A DNA stretch of 33,001 bases from a virus. The DNA lies in IMG/VR virus record IMGVR_UViG_3300023116_005244, positions 1 through 33,001 of that record; one strand, written 5' to 3'. Every line of letters begins with the position of its first letter. Position 1 is the stretch's first letter. The notes beneath the pieces were generated by a model. That model did no database searches, was not told the origin of the DNA, and saw nothing but the letters and a program-made list of their open reading frames with translations. Made by a program: the position numbers and the translations under genes. Shown piece by piece: positions 17,454 to 25,659 of this stretch.

Positions 17454-18473
17454 ATGTTTACATCAGAAAATGTATTGAGTGCTGAATTTATTAATGAAAA
17501 TTCTATTAAAGTCACTCATAAAGAAGGTGATGATGTTCTTATCACCGTTATTCAAAAAAATCCACGTAAAGAAGCTTATAAATCTTTAATTAGTAGTGGA
17601 TGGACTCTCAAAAGAATTAAAGAAAGAACAAAGGAACTTCAGTCAATTGAAGATCCTTCAGTAAGATTGGTTGAACAAATTGCAAATGGTTATTCTTGGG
17701 CAATTTCTCAATTAAAAGATAAACAAGCACAATTTGACGATTTAAAAAGTCAATTAAAAGATTTATATCAAGAACAACACGCTGCTTCTCTTACTTTAAC
17801 AGAACTTTATTCAGAACAGAATGCTGCGTCTGGTACTCTTGGCGAATTATATCAAGAACAACAAGTCGCTTCTAGTACTCTTGGCGAATTATATCAAGAA
17901 CAGCAACAAGCATCAGGCACTTTAGGTGAATTATATAAGGAACAACAGCAAGCATCTGGTACTCTTGGAGAATTATATCAAGAACAGCAACAAGCCTCAG
18001 GTACTTTAGGCGAATTATATCAAGAACAGCAACAAGCATCAGGCACTTTAGGTGAATTATATAAGGAACAACAGCAAGCATCAGAAGGTTTAGCCGATCT
18101 CTATGATGAACATTCAAAAGCAACTCGAGAATTAGAAATTGAACGTACTGTATTAAAGAAAGATGTAGAAGCTGAACGTATTGATTTAAATACTGGTTTG
18201 AAAAAAGATTTTGTTACACGAATGGACGAAATGAAAGAGCGTATGCAACAAAACTACGATAAATATCAACAGTTATATGGTATGAATATTTTTGATACTA
18301 TTTTTAATGAAGAAGTAGATAAAGAAACACTATTTAAATCTAAATTAGAAATATTAGCAAAACCACAACTTAAAAACTCTGATAAATCTTTTAAATCTAA
18401 AGTTCGTAAAGCAAAAGATGTTAATTCTTTAATTAAATTAGTATTGAATGAGCTAGAGACTCTTGAAAAATGA
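17454..18473 (+). CDS. 14-residue-repeat coiled-coil protein, leads the radical-SAM cassette
   Basis: The 339-residue protein has three parts. Residues 1-100 form a mixed N-terminal domain. Residues 102-213 are eight consecutive 14-residue repeats of the form LGELYQEQQQASGT, with a ninth degraded copy (LADLYDEHSKATRE). Residues 215-339 are a charged helix followed by a C-terminal domain (275-339) with IFDTIFNEEVDK..LFKSKL. That C-terminal domain reappears in the protein at the far end of the radical-SAM cassette (25175-25636). The repeats are Gln/Glu/Tyr-rich and suit a long coiled coil. The stop overlaps the next gene (ATGA), so it is coupled to the enzyme genes. It could be a fibre, fibre-assembly factor or substrate for the enzymes; function unknown. 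Confidence 0.78.
   Translation: MFTSENVLSAEFINENSIKVTHKEGDDVLITVIQKNPRKEAYKSLISSGWTLKRIKERTKELQSIEDPSVRLVEQIANGYSWAISQLKDKQAQFDDLKSQLKDLYQEQHAASLTLTELYSEQNAASGTLGELYQEQQVASSTLGELYQEQQQASGTLGELYKEQQQASGTLGELYQEQQQASGTLGELYQEQQQASGTLGELYKEQQQASEGLADLYDEHSKATRELEIERTVLKKDVEAERIDLNTGLKKDFVTRMDEMKERMQQNYDKYQQLYGMNIFDTIFNEEVDKETLFKSKLEILAKPQLKNSDKSFKSKVRKAKDVNSLIKLVLNELETLEK
17757..18134 (+). repeat. 42-base tandem repeat array (8 units plus a decayed ninth)
   Basis: In-frame units start at 17757, 17799, 17841, 17883, 17925, 17967, 18009 and 18051, with a decayed ninth from 18093. The outer units are diverged and the inner ones nearly identical. Units four and seven (17883 and 18009) are identical, and the match continues 32 bases into the next unit, giving a 74-base identity at a 126-base (three-unit) offset. 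This indicates recent expansion by multi-unit duplication. Confidence 0.93.
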
Positions 18474-19093
18474 ATGTACTATTTGTATTATGGGGTAGTA
18501 AATACAATTCTACTCAAGTTGAAAAATTATATAATGATGTAAAACAATATGGTCCAGAATACAATTATTATTGTTTTACAGATCAATCTATAGAGGTTGA
18601 TGGATTAAATATAATTCCTATTCCCGAAAATTTATATTTACCAGATGTTTGGAATAAACTTTACATGTTTTCTAAAGAGTTTCCAATATCTGGTAAGACG
18701 TGGTATTTTGATATAGACGTAGTAATTAGAGGAAATCCGTTTGAAGTAGATGTTGATTGGGAATATTTAAATTTATTATATTCTCATTTTAAAGACGATG
18801 AGTTAATTCGTCTTACAAATTACGATGTTAAAATAAATTCTTCTGTAATGGCATGGGATGCTAATAATGTAGAATTGCACAAACTTTGGATTCATTTTGA
18901 AAATTCAGGATATCGTGACTATTTTTTACGTAAGTATGCTGGTATAGATAGATATATTATTCATGAAGACTTTAAGGATTCTTTAAGATTTTTTCCATTT
19001 GATTATACATGGTCATATAAGTATGAAGATGAAAAAGAAGCACCTGTGGTTACATTTGAGGAATTAGATTTTGGAAGTATCGATTTTAAATAA
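18470..19093 (+). CDS. Glycosyltransferase-like protein (GT-A type, DxD)
   Basis: The 207-residue protein starts MNVLFVLWGSKYN with a beta-strand and helix like the N-terminus of nucleotide-sugar transferases. Residues 78-90 read WYFDIDVVIRGNP; D81-I82-D83 at the end of a hydrophobic strand is the DxD metal/nucleotide-sugar site position of GT-A folds, and NKLYMFSKE (62-70) before it is common in GT8-like families. SSVMAWDANN (near 124) resembles the acceptor-side strand. It is short for a full GT-A enzyme. It overlaps the repeat protein by 4 bases and the next gene by 23 bases. The sugar and acceptor cannot be read from the sequence. Confidence 0.68.
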   Translation: MNVLFVLWGSKYNSTQVEKLYNDVKQYGPEYNYYCFTDQSIEVDGLNIIPIPENLYLPDVWNKLYMFSKEFPISGKTWYFDIDVVIRGNPFEVDVDWEYLNLLYSHFKDDELIRLTNYDVKINSSVMAWDANNVELHKLWIHFENSGYRDYFLRKYAGIDRYIIHEDFKDSLRFFPFDYTWSYKYEDEKEAPVVTFEELDFGSIDFK

Positions 19094-19724
19094 AGCATTA
19101 AAATTAATTGAAGAAATTTACGTCGAATCTGAATATGGTGATAAAGATATATTTCGTATTAAAGATGTTATTCATTCATTAGATGTAAATCATTGGCGAA
19201 ATAAGCAATGGGCCGCGGATATTTTTTACAATTTATACGAACAAGTAACACAACAAACTACTGGTAAAATATTAATAATTGGAGGTTGGTATGGGTTATT
19301 AGCATATCAACTTAGAAAAAGATTTGATGAAGGTTACCATATCGTATCATCTGATATGGATCCTAAATGTGCTAAACTCGGATATAAATTGTTTGCAGAT
19401 AACAATATTGAATTTAAAACATTAGCTTTACAAAATGCAAATGAAAATGACTACGAAGGTATTTCAGCTATTTTTTGTACTAGTGTAGAACATATTCCTC
19501 ATAATATTATTCAAGATATGATTGATAAAAAAGATAAAGATTGTTGGGTTGTTCTTCAATCAACAAATATGCCTCATAAAACACATATTAATCCACATTC
19601 AACGTATAAAGATCTTGAAAAATCTTTTCGTTGGCCAAATGATGATAATATGTTTTGGTCACCTGATTTTGCCAATTCACAAAGTAATGGAGAATGGAAT
19701 CGTCATATGGTAATTGCTCGATGA
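19071..19724 (+). CDS. SAM-dependent methyltransferase-like protein
   Basis: The 217-residue protein has a Rossmann methyltransferase core: motif I ILIIGGWYG at 67-75, the acidic end of strand two in SSDMDP (93-98), and a strand-four-like segment AIFCTSVEHIP around 133-143. The N-terminal 60 residues are helical (VNHWRNKQWAADIFYNLYEQV). No other start lies in frame near the 5' end; the TTG at 19071 follows GAGG (19058-19061) at good spacing, so a TTG start within the upstream gene is chosen. The stop overlaps the following ATG (ATGA). The C-terminus carries His-rich MPHKTHINPHSTY. Substrate unknown; the position inside a radical-SAM run suggests a shared pathway. Confidence 0.7.
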   Translation: MEVSILNKALKLIEEIYVESEYGDKDIFRIKDVIHSLDVNHWRNKQWAADIFYNLYEQVTQQTTGKILIIGGWYGLLAYQLRKRFDEGYHIVSSDMDPKCAKLGYKLFADNNIEFKTLALQNANENDYEGISAIFCTSVEHIPHNIIQDMIDKKDKDCWVVLQSTNMPHKTHINPHSTYKDLEKSFRWPNDDNMFWSPDFANSQSNGEWNRHMVIAR

Positions 19725-20914
19725 GGTGCTTAGTTCCAGAAACTGGTTTAACAATTAATCCATTAGGAGAAATTGTATTATGTTGTGCTGGAGACAATGT
19801 AGCAGTATCACATATTAAAGATATCGATGATGTTGAAGAATTTTTCAATTCTAATGTATACGATGAGATTCGTCATAATTTTAAAAATAATAACTATCCA
19901 CCACAATGCGATGTATGTGTAATACACCATAAAGCTGGAAGAATTGCAAGATTTGATTCTTATAATAGATTTGAGTTTCCAACATATGAAGAAGACGTTG
20001 AAAAAGATTCACGACCCATTAGATTTTTAGAAATTACCACGAGTAATATTTGTAATCAAATGTGTGTAACTTGTTCGGGTAAATATTCACATAAATGGGC
20101 TCCATATGAAAAAATGGCAGTTGAATCTGGATTACATTGGAGAGATGAGAATCATAAATTTCATACAGAAATGTATAAAATGACTGATGCTGATGTAGAT
20201 AAGATACTAAAAATCGTTCCAGGTTTACAGCATCTTACAATTAAAGGTGGTGAACCATTTGCTGATCCAAATAATATTAAAATACTAGAAAAACTTGCAG
20301 ATACAAACCCAGCATGTAGAGTAGAAATTTGTACAAATTTTCAATTAGTAACAAATACAGTTATTCAATTACTGCATAGATTAAAAGAAGTACATATTCA
20401 AGCAAGCATTGATGGTGTGCATGAGTTGTATGATTGGATTCGTGGTGGTAATTTTAAAAGAACTTTAAATAATATTAATCGCTATCATGCTGTTGAAGGA
20501 AGAAAGGTTGTAATCGTATCTACAATATCAATTTATAATTGGATGCATTTACCTGAATTGATTGATTTTTGGAAAGATGTTGATGGCGTTGATAGAATTA
20601 GTATGGCTAATTTAGTTACATTTCCAAAATATTGTTCTCCATTATATTTACATGAACATCATATTAAACAAGGTCTTGATAACTTTTTTAACTATTTAAA
20701 AAGCTATAAAAAAGCAAATGATACTTTATATTTAAGCGATAGACTGGTTGTAAGTGGTGTAAATAATATTTTAAGCGTAAAACCAGATCTATCTGGACGA
20801 GGCACTATTCAAAGAAGAATGGTTGAATGGATTGACTTTTGCTTAGTTGCAAGAGAAAATAATGAAGATATATATGAATTGGCTCCTTATCTAAAGGATT
20901 ACAGACGTGATTGA
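19721..20914 (+). CDS. Radical SAM protein with N-terminal twitch domain (1 of 3)
   Basis: The 397-residue enzyme contains a radical-SAM [4Fe-4S] motif CNQMCVTC (C111, C115, C118) and a GGEP motif at 176-179 that binds the SAM methionyl group. Upstream, C3, the CC pair at 21-22 and C63/C66 (PQCDVC) form the cysteine set of an N-terminal twitch/half-SPASM domain, which normally holds an auxiliary cluster. This order (twitch before the radical-SAM barrel) is that of the N-twitch radical SAM family known from marine phages. The start at 19721 overlaps the previous stop (ATGA); an ATG 27 bases upstream is in frame but would give an unlikely N-terminus. It lacks the DWNVGDERLEHA linker of its two neighbours. 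The reaction is unknown. Confidence 0.85.
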   Translation: MRCLVPETGLTINPLGEIVLCCAGDNVAVSHIKDIDDVEEFFNSNVYDEIRHNFKNNNYPPQCDVCVIHHKAGRIARFDSYNRFEFPTYEEDVEKDSRPIRFLEITTSNICNQMCVTCSGKYSHKWAPYEKMAVESGLHWRDENHKFHTEMYKMTDADVDKILKIVPGLQHLTIKGGEPFADPNNIKILEKLADTNPACRVEICTNFQLVTNTVIQLLHRLKEVHIQASIDGVHELYDWIRGGNFKRTLNNINRYHAVEGRKVVIVSTISIYNWMHLPELIDFWKDVDGVDRISMANLVTFPKYCSPLYLHEHHIKQGLDNFFNYLKSYKKANDTLYLSDRLVVSGVNNILSVKPDLSGRGTIQRRMVEWIDFCLVARENNEDIYELAPYLKDYRRD

Positions 20915-22043
20915 AATTGAAAAATTCGCAAAAGATTTTTTTCAGCAAAAACGAAATATTCCACGGCATCATAAGACCATAACCTGTTATGCCGCTTTTA
21001 ATCATATGCGCATTAAAAGAAATGGTATGATGATGCCGTGTTGTTTTTCAACTTCTCATCAAAAATGGGAAAAAGGAAAAACTAGTTTAAAAGATTATTG
21101 GTTTGGTGGAGTGAATGAAGAATATCAAGATGATTTTCTTGAAGGTGGCTTAAGTAGAGGTTGTGTAAAATCTTGTGGTAGTAGGATTAATAAATTATTG
21201 CCTCCACCAATATACGATTATGATTGGAATGTTGGTGATGAAAGACTAGAGCATGCAATGGATCCAGATTCTTGGCCAAAAGTATTTGAATTTGAAATTT
21301 CAAATCTATGTAATATGGCATGTGTAATGTGTATGGGAGAATTAAGTTCAAAACATATGCTAGGTCGAGATAAAGATTTAAAAAAATACGATCAAAATAC
21401 TTTTGATGATGATGAAAATTTAGAACAATTATTAATTGAATTAGAAGAGTTTATTCCTCATTTACATACTATTAGATTTACCGGTGGAGAACCTTTTGCG
21501 CATAAAGGTTTTTATAGAATAGCTGAGCTTGTGACAAAATTAAACCCTAACATGGTCATTGATATTACAACAAATGGAAGCATTTATAACACAAAGGTAG
21601 ATAAGTTTGCTAAACTTTTGAATATGAAATTATCTATGTCTCTAGATACTGTAATAAAAGATGAATACGATAAAATACGAATTGGTGGTGTTCATTCTGA
21701 AACTTTAGGAAATATTCAAAAATTTAAAAATGTATTAGGATCAGATAATATTAAAATTAACTCAACTTTAATGTCTATTAACTGTTTAAATATTGATACG
21801 TTTTTTCAATATGCGTTTGATAATAACTTTGAACCATTTATTAATGGTTACGATAGACACGGTAGAGAACATACAATTGATTGGAATGTTTCTAATATTG
21901 ATATACATCAACGAAGAGAAGTTATAGATATATTACAAAATAAATGGATTCGAAAAAAGCATCATTTACAATTAGGTGATTCATTTATTGAAGCAGTCAA
22001 AAAGACAATAACATTATTAGAACCTAAATTATATGTCGAATAA
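20907..22043 (+). CDS. Radical SAM protein with N-terminal twitch domain (2 of 3)
   Basis: The 378-residue enzyme has twitch cysteines C27, C45-C46 (MMMPCC), C86 and C90, the linker YDWNVGDERLEHAMDPDSW, then the radical-SAM motif CNMACVMC (C135, C139, C142) and a GGEPFAHKGF motif near 200. TNGS and LSMSLDTV segments mark later barrel strands. A conserved REHT lies near residue 322. It is a paralogue of the next gene. GTG at 20907 is the start, with AAAGGA at 20893-20898; it overlaps the previous gene by 8 bases and the next by 11. Peptide or sugar modification are both possible; the twitch domain leans toward a macromolecular or peptide substrate, which is inference. Confidence 0.86.
   Translation: MIEIEKFAKDFFQQKRNIPRHHKTITCYAAFNHMRIKRNGMMMPCCFSTSHQKWEKGKTSLKDYWFGGVNEEYQDDFLEGGLSRGCVKSCGSRINKLLPPPIYDYDWNVGDERLEHAMDPDSWPKVFEFEISNLCNMACVMCMGELSSKHMLGRDKDLKKYDQNTFDDDENLEQLLIELEEFIPHLHTIRFTGGEPFAHKGFYRIAELVTKLNPNMVIDITTNGSIYNTKVDKFAKLLNMKLSMSLDTVIKDEYDKIRIGGVHSETLGNIQKFKNVLGSDNIKINSTLMSINCLNIDTFFQYAFDNNFEPFINGYDRHGREHTIDWNVSNIDIHQRREVIDILQNKWIRKKHHLQLGDSFIEAVKKTITLLEPKLYVE
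21219..21283 (+). repeat. 65-base direct repeat, copy 1 (in radical SAM gene 2)
   Basis: This segment is identical base for base to 22357-22421 in the next gene. It encodes YDWNVGDERLEHAMDPDSWPK plus V in the linker between the twitch domain and the radical-SAM motif. Flanking DNA in the two paralogues is clearly diverged, including at synonymous sites. Confidence 0.95.
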
Positions 22044-23214
22044 AATAGATTTACAAAGTTGGAATGAATTTCAAAACTCAAGAGCAATTCCTTTTAAAGA
22101 TAAAATTATAAGTTGCTATGCACCATTTAATCATTTACGAATTCGTAGAGATGGTGGTCTTCAACCATGTTGTTTTTTTGGTCATAATGAAAAATGGGTC
22201 AATGGAAAGTTTAGTTTAAAAGATTATTGGTTCGGTGAAGAATCTCTAAATGCTAGTGTACAAGAATCTATGTTCGAAAAGCAAACTATGCATCATGGTT
22301 GTAATCCAACATGTGGTAACAGAATTGCAAACAATATTCAACCTCCCGTTAATGAGTATGATTGGAATGTTGGTGATGAAAGACTAGAGCATGCAATGGA
22401 TCCAGATTCTTGGCCAAAAGTTGTTGAATGGGAGATTTCAAATCTTTGCAATATGGCGTGTCCAATGTGTTTCGGTTATTTGTCTTCTAAACATATGCTT
22501 GGTAGAGATAAACATTTAGGACCTTGGCCAGAAAATGTATTTGACGACGATGACAATATGAATCAAATACTAAAAGAACTTGAAGAATTTGTTCCACATT
22601 TAAAAGAATTTAGATTTGTTGGTGGTGAACCTTTTGCTCATAAAGCCTTTTATAGTATTTGTGAAATTATATCAAATCTTAACCCAAATATCGAAGTTCA
22701 AGTTTGTACTAATGGAAGTGTATATAATAAAAAAGTAGAAAAAATTTGTAAAGAAAATAATCTTAAGTTAAGTATTTCTTTAGATACTGTAATGCCAGAA
22801 GAGTATCCAATTATTAGAGTAGGTGGAACTCATAAACAAACTTTTAGTAATGTAGAAAAATTTAAAAAACAAATTGGATCTGATAATATTACAATTAATG
22901 CAGTATTATTAAATATTAATGCTGAAAATATAGATCAATTTTTTAAGTTCGCAATTGATAACGAATTTAAGTGTTTTATTAATCAATATCATAGAAGATC
23001 GCGTGAACACACAGAAGACTTAAGTCATGAATTATTAGGTAAAGAAAAAATACAAAGTATTATTAATAAAATAAGACATTATTGGACTAATGATGTACCA
23101 AAGCCGCATGAAGTTTTTGGTGAATGGCCAGAGTATTTACAAGACGCCCAAAAGGCTATAGATAAATGTATAGCTTTATTAGAAAACGATAAAAATTTGC
23201 ACAATTTGATTTAG
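22033..23214 (+). CDS. Radical SAM protein with N-terminal twitch domain (3 of 3)
   Basis: This 393-residue paralogue of the preceding enzyme has twitch cysteines C28, C46-C47 (GGLQPCC), C90 and C94, the same DWNVGDERLEHAMDPDSW linker, the radical-SAM motif CNMACPMC (C139, C143, C146) and GGEPFAHKAF near 205. The later strands LSISLDTV and a conserved REHT match as well. The C-terminus carries about 20 more residues (WPEYLQDAQKAIDKCIALLE). The ATG overlaps the previous gene by 11 bases. Keeping two complete, non-identical paralogues suggests two related substrates or two successive steps; this is inference. Confidence 0.87.
   Translation: MSNKIDLQSWNEFQNSRAIPFKDKIISCYAPFNHLRIRRDGGLQPCCFFGHNEKWVNGKFSLKDYWFGEESLNASVQESMFEKQTMHHGCNPTCGNRIANNIQPPVNEYDWNVGDERLEHAMDPDSWPKVVEWEISNLCNMACPMCFGYLSSKHMLGRDKHLGPWPENVFDDDDNMNQILKELEEFVPHLKEFRFVGGEPFAHKAFYSICEIISNLNPNIEVQVCTNGSVYNKKVEKICKENNLKLSISLDTVMPEEYPIIRVGGTHKQTFSNVEKFKKQIGSDNITINAVLLNINAENIDQFFKFAIDNEFKCFINQYHRRSREHTEDLSHELLGKEKIQSIINKIRHYWTNDVPKPHEVFGEWPEYLQDAQKAIDKCIALLENDKNLHNLI
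22357..22421 (+). repeat. 65-base direct repeat, copy 2 (in radical SAM gene 3)
   Basis: Exact second copy of 21219-21283, at a 1138-base offset and in the same reading frame, encoding the same linker peptide of the radical-SAM paralogue. Confidence 0.95.
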
Positions 23215-23216
23215 TC

Positions 23217-25175
23217 ATGAGTTTAGATAAAACAAATAACGATAGCCTATTGCTATCTACAGCTCCAGTAGAAATATCTAAAGATATAAGAAAAAAACGG
23301 CAAGGTGTTGAATCAATAAAAATTCAACATGGTACTCGTAAAACAAGTATTGCCTTTGTTATTATGGGTATGTGGGCTCCATTAATGCCTCCATATAATT
23401 TAGCAAGACTTATTGCAATTACTAGAGCGGCTGGATATAAAACATACGGATTTGATTTTAATATTGATTCATATCAGTATTTAAGATTTGAAGATCCCGC
23501 AATGAAAGATGCATGGGAACCAAGTAGTTATTGGTGGTGGGATGCTATTGATAGATTTGAAGAAAAAATATTACCGTCATATCAAGATTTTTTAGATGAA
23601 TATGTTGAAGAATTATTATCTATAGAAACTGATATAATTGGATTTACTGTTTATCATACAAATATTCATTCTACAGATTATGTTGCACAAAGAATAAAAG
23701 AAAAAAAACCTGATGTTACCATATTATATGGCGGACCAGAATGTATGGATGAAAAATGGCAAGCACGCGACAATGGAAGTGCAGTACGCCGTTGGGTTGA
23801 TTATTCATTTATTGGAGAATCAGAACAAAATCTATTTGATTTTTTAGACGATTGGGAAATGGGTATTAAACCAAAAAGCAATATTATTGGTGGTTTGTAT
23901 GGAAAGAAAAGAGCTGACTTAGATAGTTTTCCCTTTCCAGATTATAGCGATTTTCCATTAGAAATGTATAAACTTTCAAATTCTGTTTGTACTGAATTAA
24001 CTAGAGGTTGTGTAGCACGTTGTACGTATTGTCAAGAAGTATGGTATTGGAAATTTAGAGATCGTGATGGTGTCAAAGTTGTAGATGAAATGATGTATCA
24101 ATATGAACAACATGGTACTTCATTTGTATTTTTTGCTGATAGCTTAATGAATGGAAATATTAAAGAATTTAAAAAATTCTTAGAATATAAAATAGAAAAA
24201 GATCCACGCGGCATTATTACTTGGGTTGGATATCTTCGTGCTGATAAAAGAATGGATGACGAATTTTATGAATTAATTTATAAAGCTGGTGGAAGAAGTT
24301 TTAACTATGGATTTGAAACAGGTAGCCAAAAAGTATTAGATGCTATTAATAAGAAAAATACTATCGAAGATATTAATGCAAATATTATTTCTGCAGAAAA
24401 ATATAATGTTAATACCGTAGCGTTATGGATTATTGGCGCACCAGAAGAAGATCATGAAGCATTTGCGCATAGTTTTAATTTATTGTGGAATCATAGAAGA
24501 AGAATTCATTCAATTGCACCTGGCACTGGATTGTGGGATATTCCAGGTACTGCGTATGACGATAGAGAAAAATTTAATCTAAATGAAAGAAATGATCCAT
24601 GGTTTGGAGCTTGGTACACTAAAGATCTTAAAAATACTAGATTTCATCGGTATTTAAGAGTCAAACATATGCACATTTGGATTAAAATTTGTAACGAATT
24701 TGAAAAGCCATTTGTTATAAACGGCGATAATAAAAATAACAGAATTTTAAATTCACACGAAAATGGAAATGTTTTAAAACACTTTAACATTGAGTTTCAA
24801 GACGAATCTAAATTTAATAATGAATTAGAATACGAATACGATTTTGATTACAATATTATTAAATCTGATTTCGGAGATTTTGCAAATTCGGCCATGAATG
24901 AAGTTTTTGTATTATTGAGAATGATATGGAGAGCTAGAGGTGGATATAAAATTAAGTTAAAATATGATACCGCAGATTTAGATATAACTGAATTTGAATA
25001 TATGTTTGATGCGGGTAAATTTTATAATTATAAATCTTTAATTAATTTTAATATTGATCGAGATGGTAATTATACTATTCATAATACATATGATCTTAAG
25101 CTTACGGATGAAGCATTTCTTAATAAAATTGACAACTCGTTTCAATATGAATTTAAAATGTCTGGAAAATGGTAA
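23217..25175 (+). CDS. Cobalamin-binding-type radical SAM enzyme (B12-rSAM-like)
   Basis: The 652-residue protein has an N-terminal Rossmann-like domain (about 43-230: SIAFVIMGMWAPLMPPYNLARLI, DIIGFTVYHTN, ILYGGPE, FIGESEQNLFDFL), the layout of the B12-binding domain of class B radical-SAM enzymes. It is followed by DLDSFPFPDYSDF and the [4Fe-4S] motif CVARCTYC (C265, C269, C272). GYLRADKRM, YGFETGSQKVLDAI and WIIGAPEE are typical barrel strands of that class. The DxHxxG cobalamin ligand is not seen, as in several subfamilies. Residues about 490-652 form an extra Asp/Asn/Tyr-rich domain I do not recognise. Such enzymes methylate unreactive carbons or rearrange rings. It starts two bases after the preceding stop. 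Confidence 0.83.
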   Translation: MSLDKTNNDSLLLSTAPVEISKDIRKKRQGVESIKIQHGTRKTSIAFVIMGMWAPLMPPYNLARLIAITRAAGYKTYGFDFNIDSYQYLRFEDPAMKDAWEPSSYWWWDAIDRFEEKILPSYQDFLDEYVEELLSIETDIIGFTVYHTNIHSTDYVAQRIKEKKPDVTILYGGPECMDEKWQARDNGSAVRRWVDYSFIGESEQNLFDFLDDWEMGIKPKSNIIGGLYGKKRADLDSFPFPDYSDFPLEMYKLSNSVCTELTRGCVARCTYCQEVWYWKFRDRDGVKVVDEMMYQYEQHGTSFVFFADSLMNGNIKEFKKFLEYKIEKDPRGIITWVGYLRADKRMDDEFYELIYKAGGRSFNYGFETGSQKVLDAINKKNTIEDINANIISAEKYNVNTVALWIIGAPEEDHEAFAHSFNLLWNHRRRIHSIAPGTGLWDIPGTAYDDREKFNLNERNDPWFGAWYTKDLKNTRFHRYLRVKHMHIWIKICNEFEKPFVINGDNKNNRILNSHENGNVLKHFNIEFQDESKFNNELEYEYDFDYNIIKSDFGDFANSAMNEVFVLLRMIWRARGGYKIKLKYDTADLDITEFEYMFDAGKFYNYKSLINFNIDRDGNYTIHNTYDLKLTDEAFLNKIDNSFQYEFKMSGKW

Positions 25176-25636
25176 TGATTGATGAACACGAAGTAATTAT
25201 AAATGCGTATTTTACGAATGATACAAAAACACAAGTATCAGTTTATATTAATAGTGAAGACGGTACTCGCGTTGAAAATATATTAGTAGGGACTAGAAAA
25301 TTTAATAAACTTTTAGAATATGTTCCATTAACAGATATACATTTAAATACAACTGAAAGATTAGAAAACGCGACTATTCGAAATAAATCGATTGCAAAAG
25401 CTTTTGCTGAAGCAGAAGGATACGAGCAAAAAACAGAAAATCCATTTTTAGATTTTTTTGCAAAAATGTTTAATGATGACATTGAACAACCAGACTTATT
25501 TAAAATAAAATTGGACGCTCTTCTATTCATAAAAGACTATACTAAAGATAAAAAAGTTTTACAAAAAATTAAAAAATCAAAAACCGGTCGGGAAATTATG
25601 CAAATTATTTTAGAGGCTACCTCTTCTCCCTCCTAA
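25175..25636 (+). CDS. Small protein sharing the C-terminal domain of the 14-residue-repeat protein
   Basis: The 153-residue protein closes the radical-SAM cassette. Its C-terminal part (88-153) aligns with residues 275-339 of the repeat protein at 17454-18473: FAKMFNDDIEQPDLFKIKL against FDTIFNEEVDKETLFKSKL, then a Lys-rich helix and an Ile/Leu-rich final helix. The N-terminal parts also share size and mixed beta/helical character but align weakly. It is therefore like the repeat protein without the repeats. ATG at 25175 shares a base with the upstream TAA and has GGAA (25164-25167) at good distance; an ATG six bases earlier is in frame but too near that site. Function unknown. Confidence 0.72.
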   Translation: MIDEHEVIINAYFTNDTKTQVSVYINSEDGTRVENILVGTRKFNKLLEYVPLTDIHLNTTERLENATIRNKSIAKAFAEAEGYEQKTENPFLDFFAKMFNDDIEQPDLFKIKLDALLFIKDYTKDKKVLQKIKKSKTGREIMQIILEATSSPS

Positions 25637-25659
25637 CTACAGTTAATTATACCACATTT

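Noticed and set aside
17872-18123. Repetitive minus-strand frame across the 42-base array
   Set aside because: Antisense shadow of the coding repeat; the repetition is inherited from the + strand gene.
17757-18134. CRISPR-like array of regular repeats
   Set aside because: Units are contiguous, in frame, without spacers, and encode a regular 14-residue peptide; it is a coding tandem repeat.
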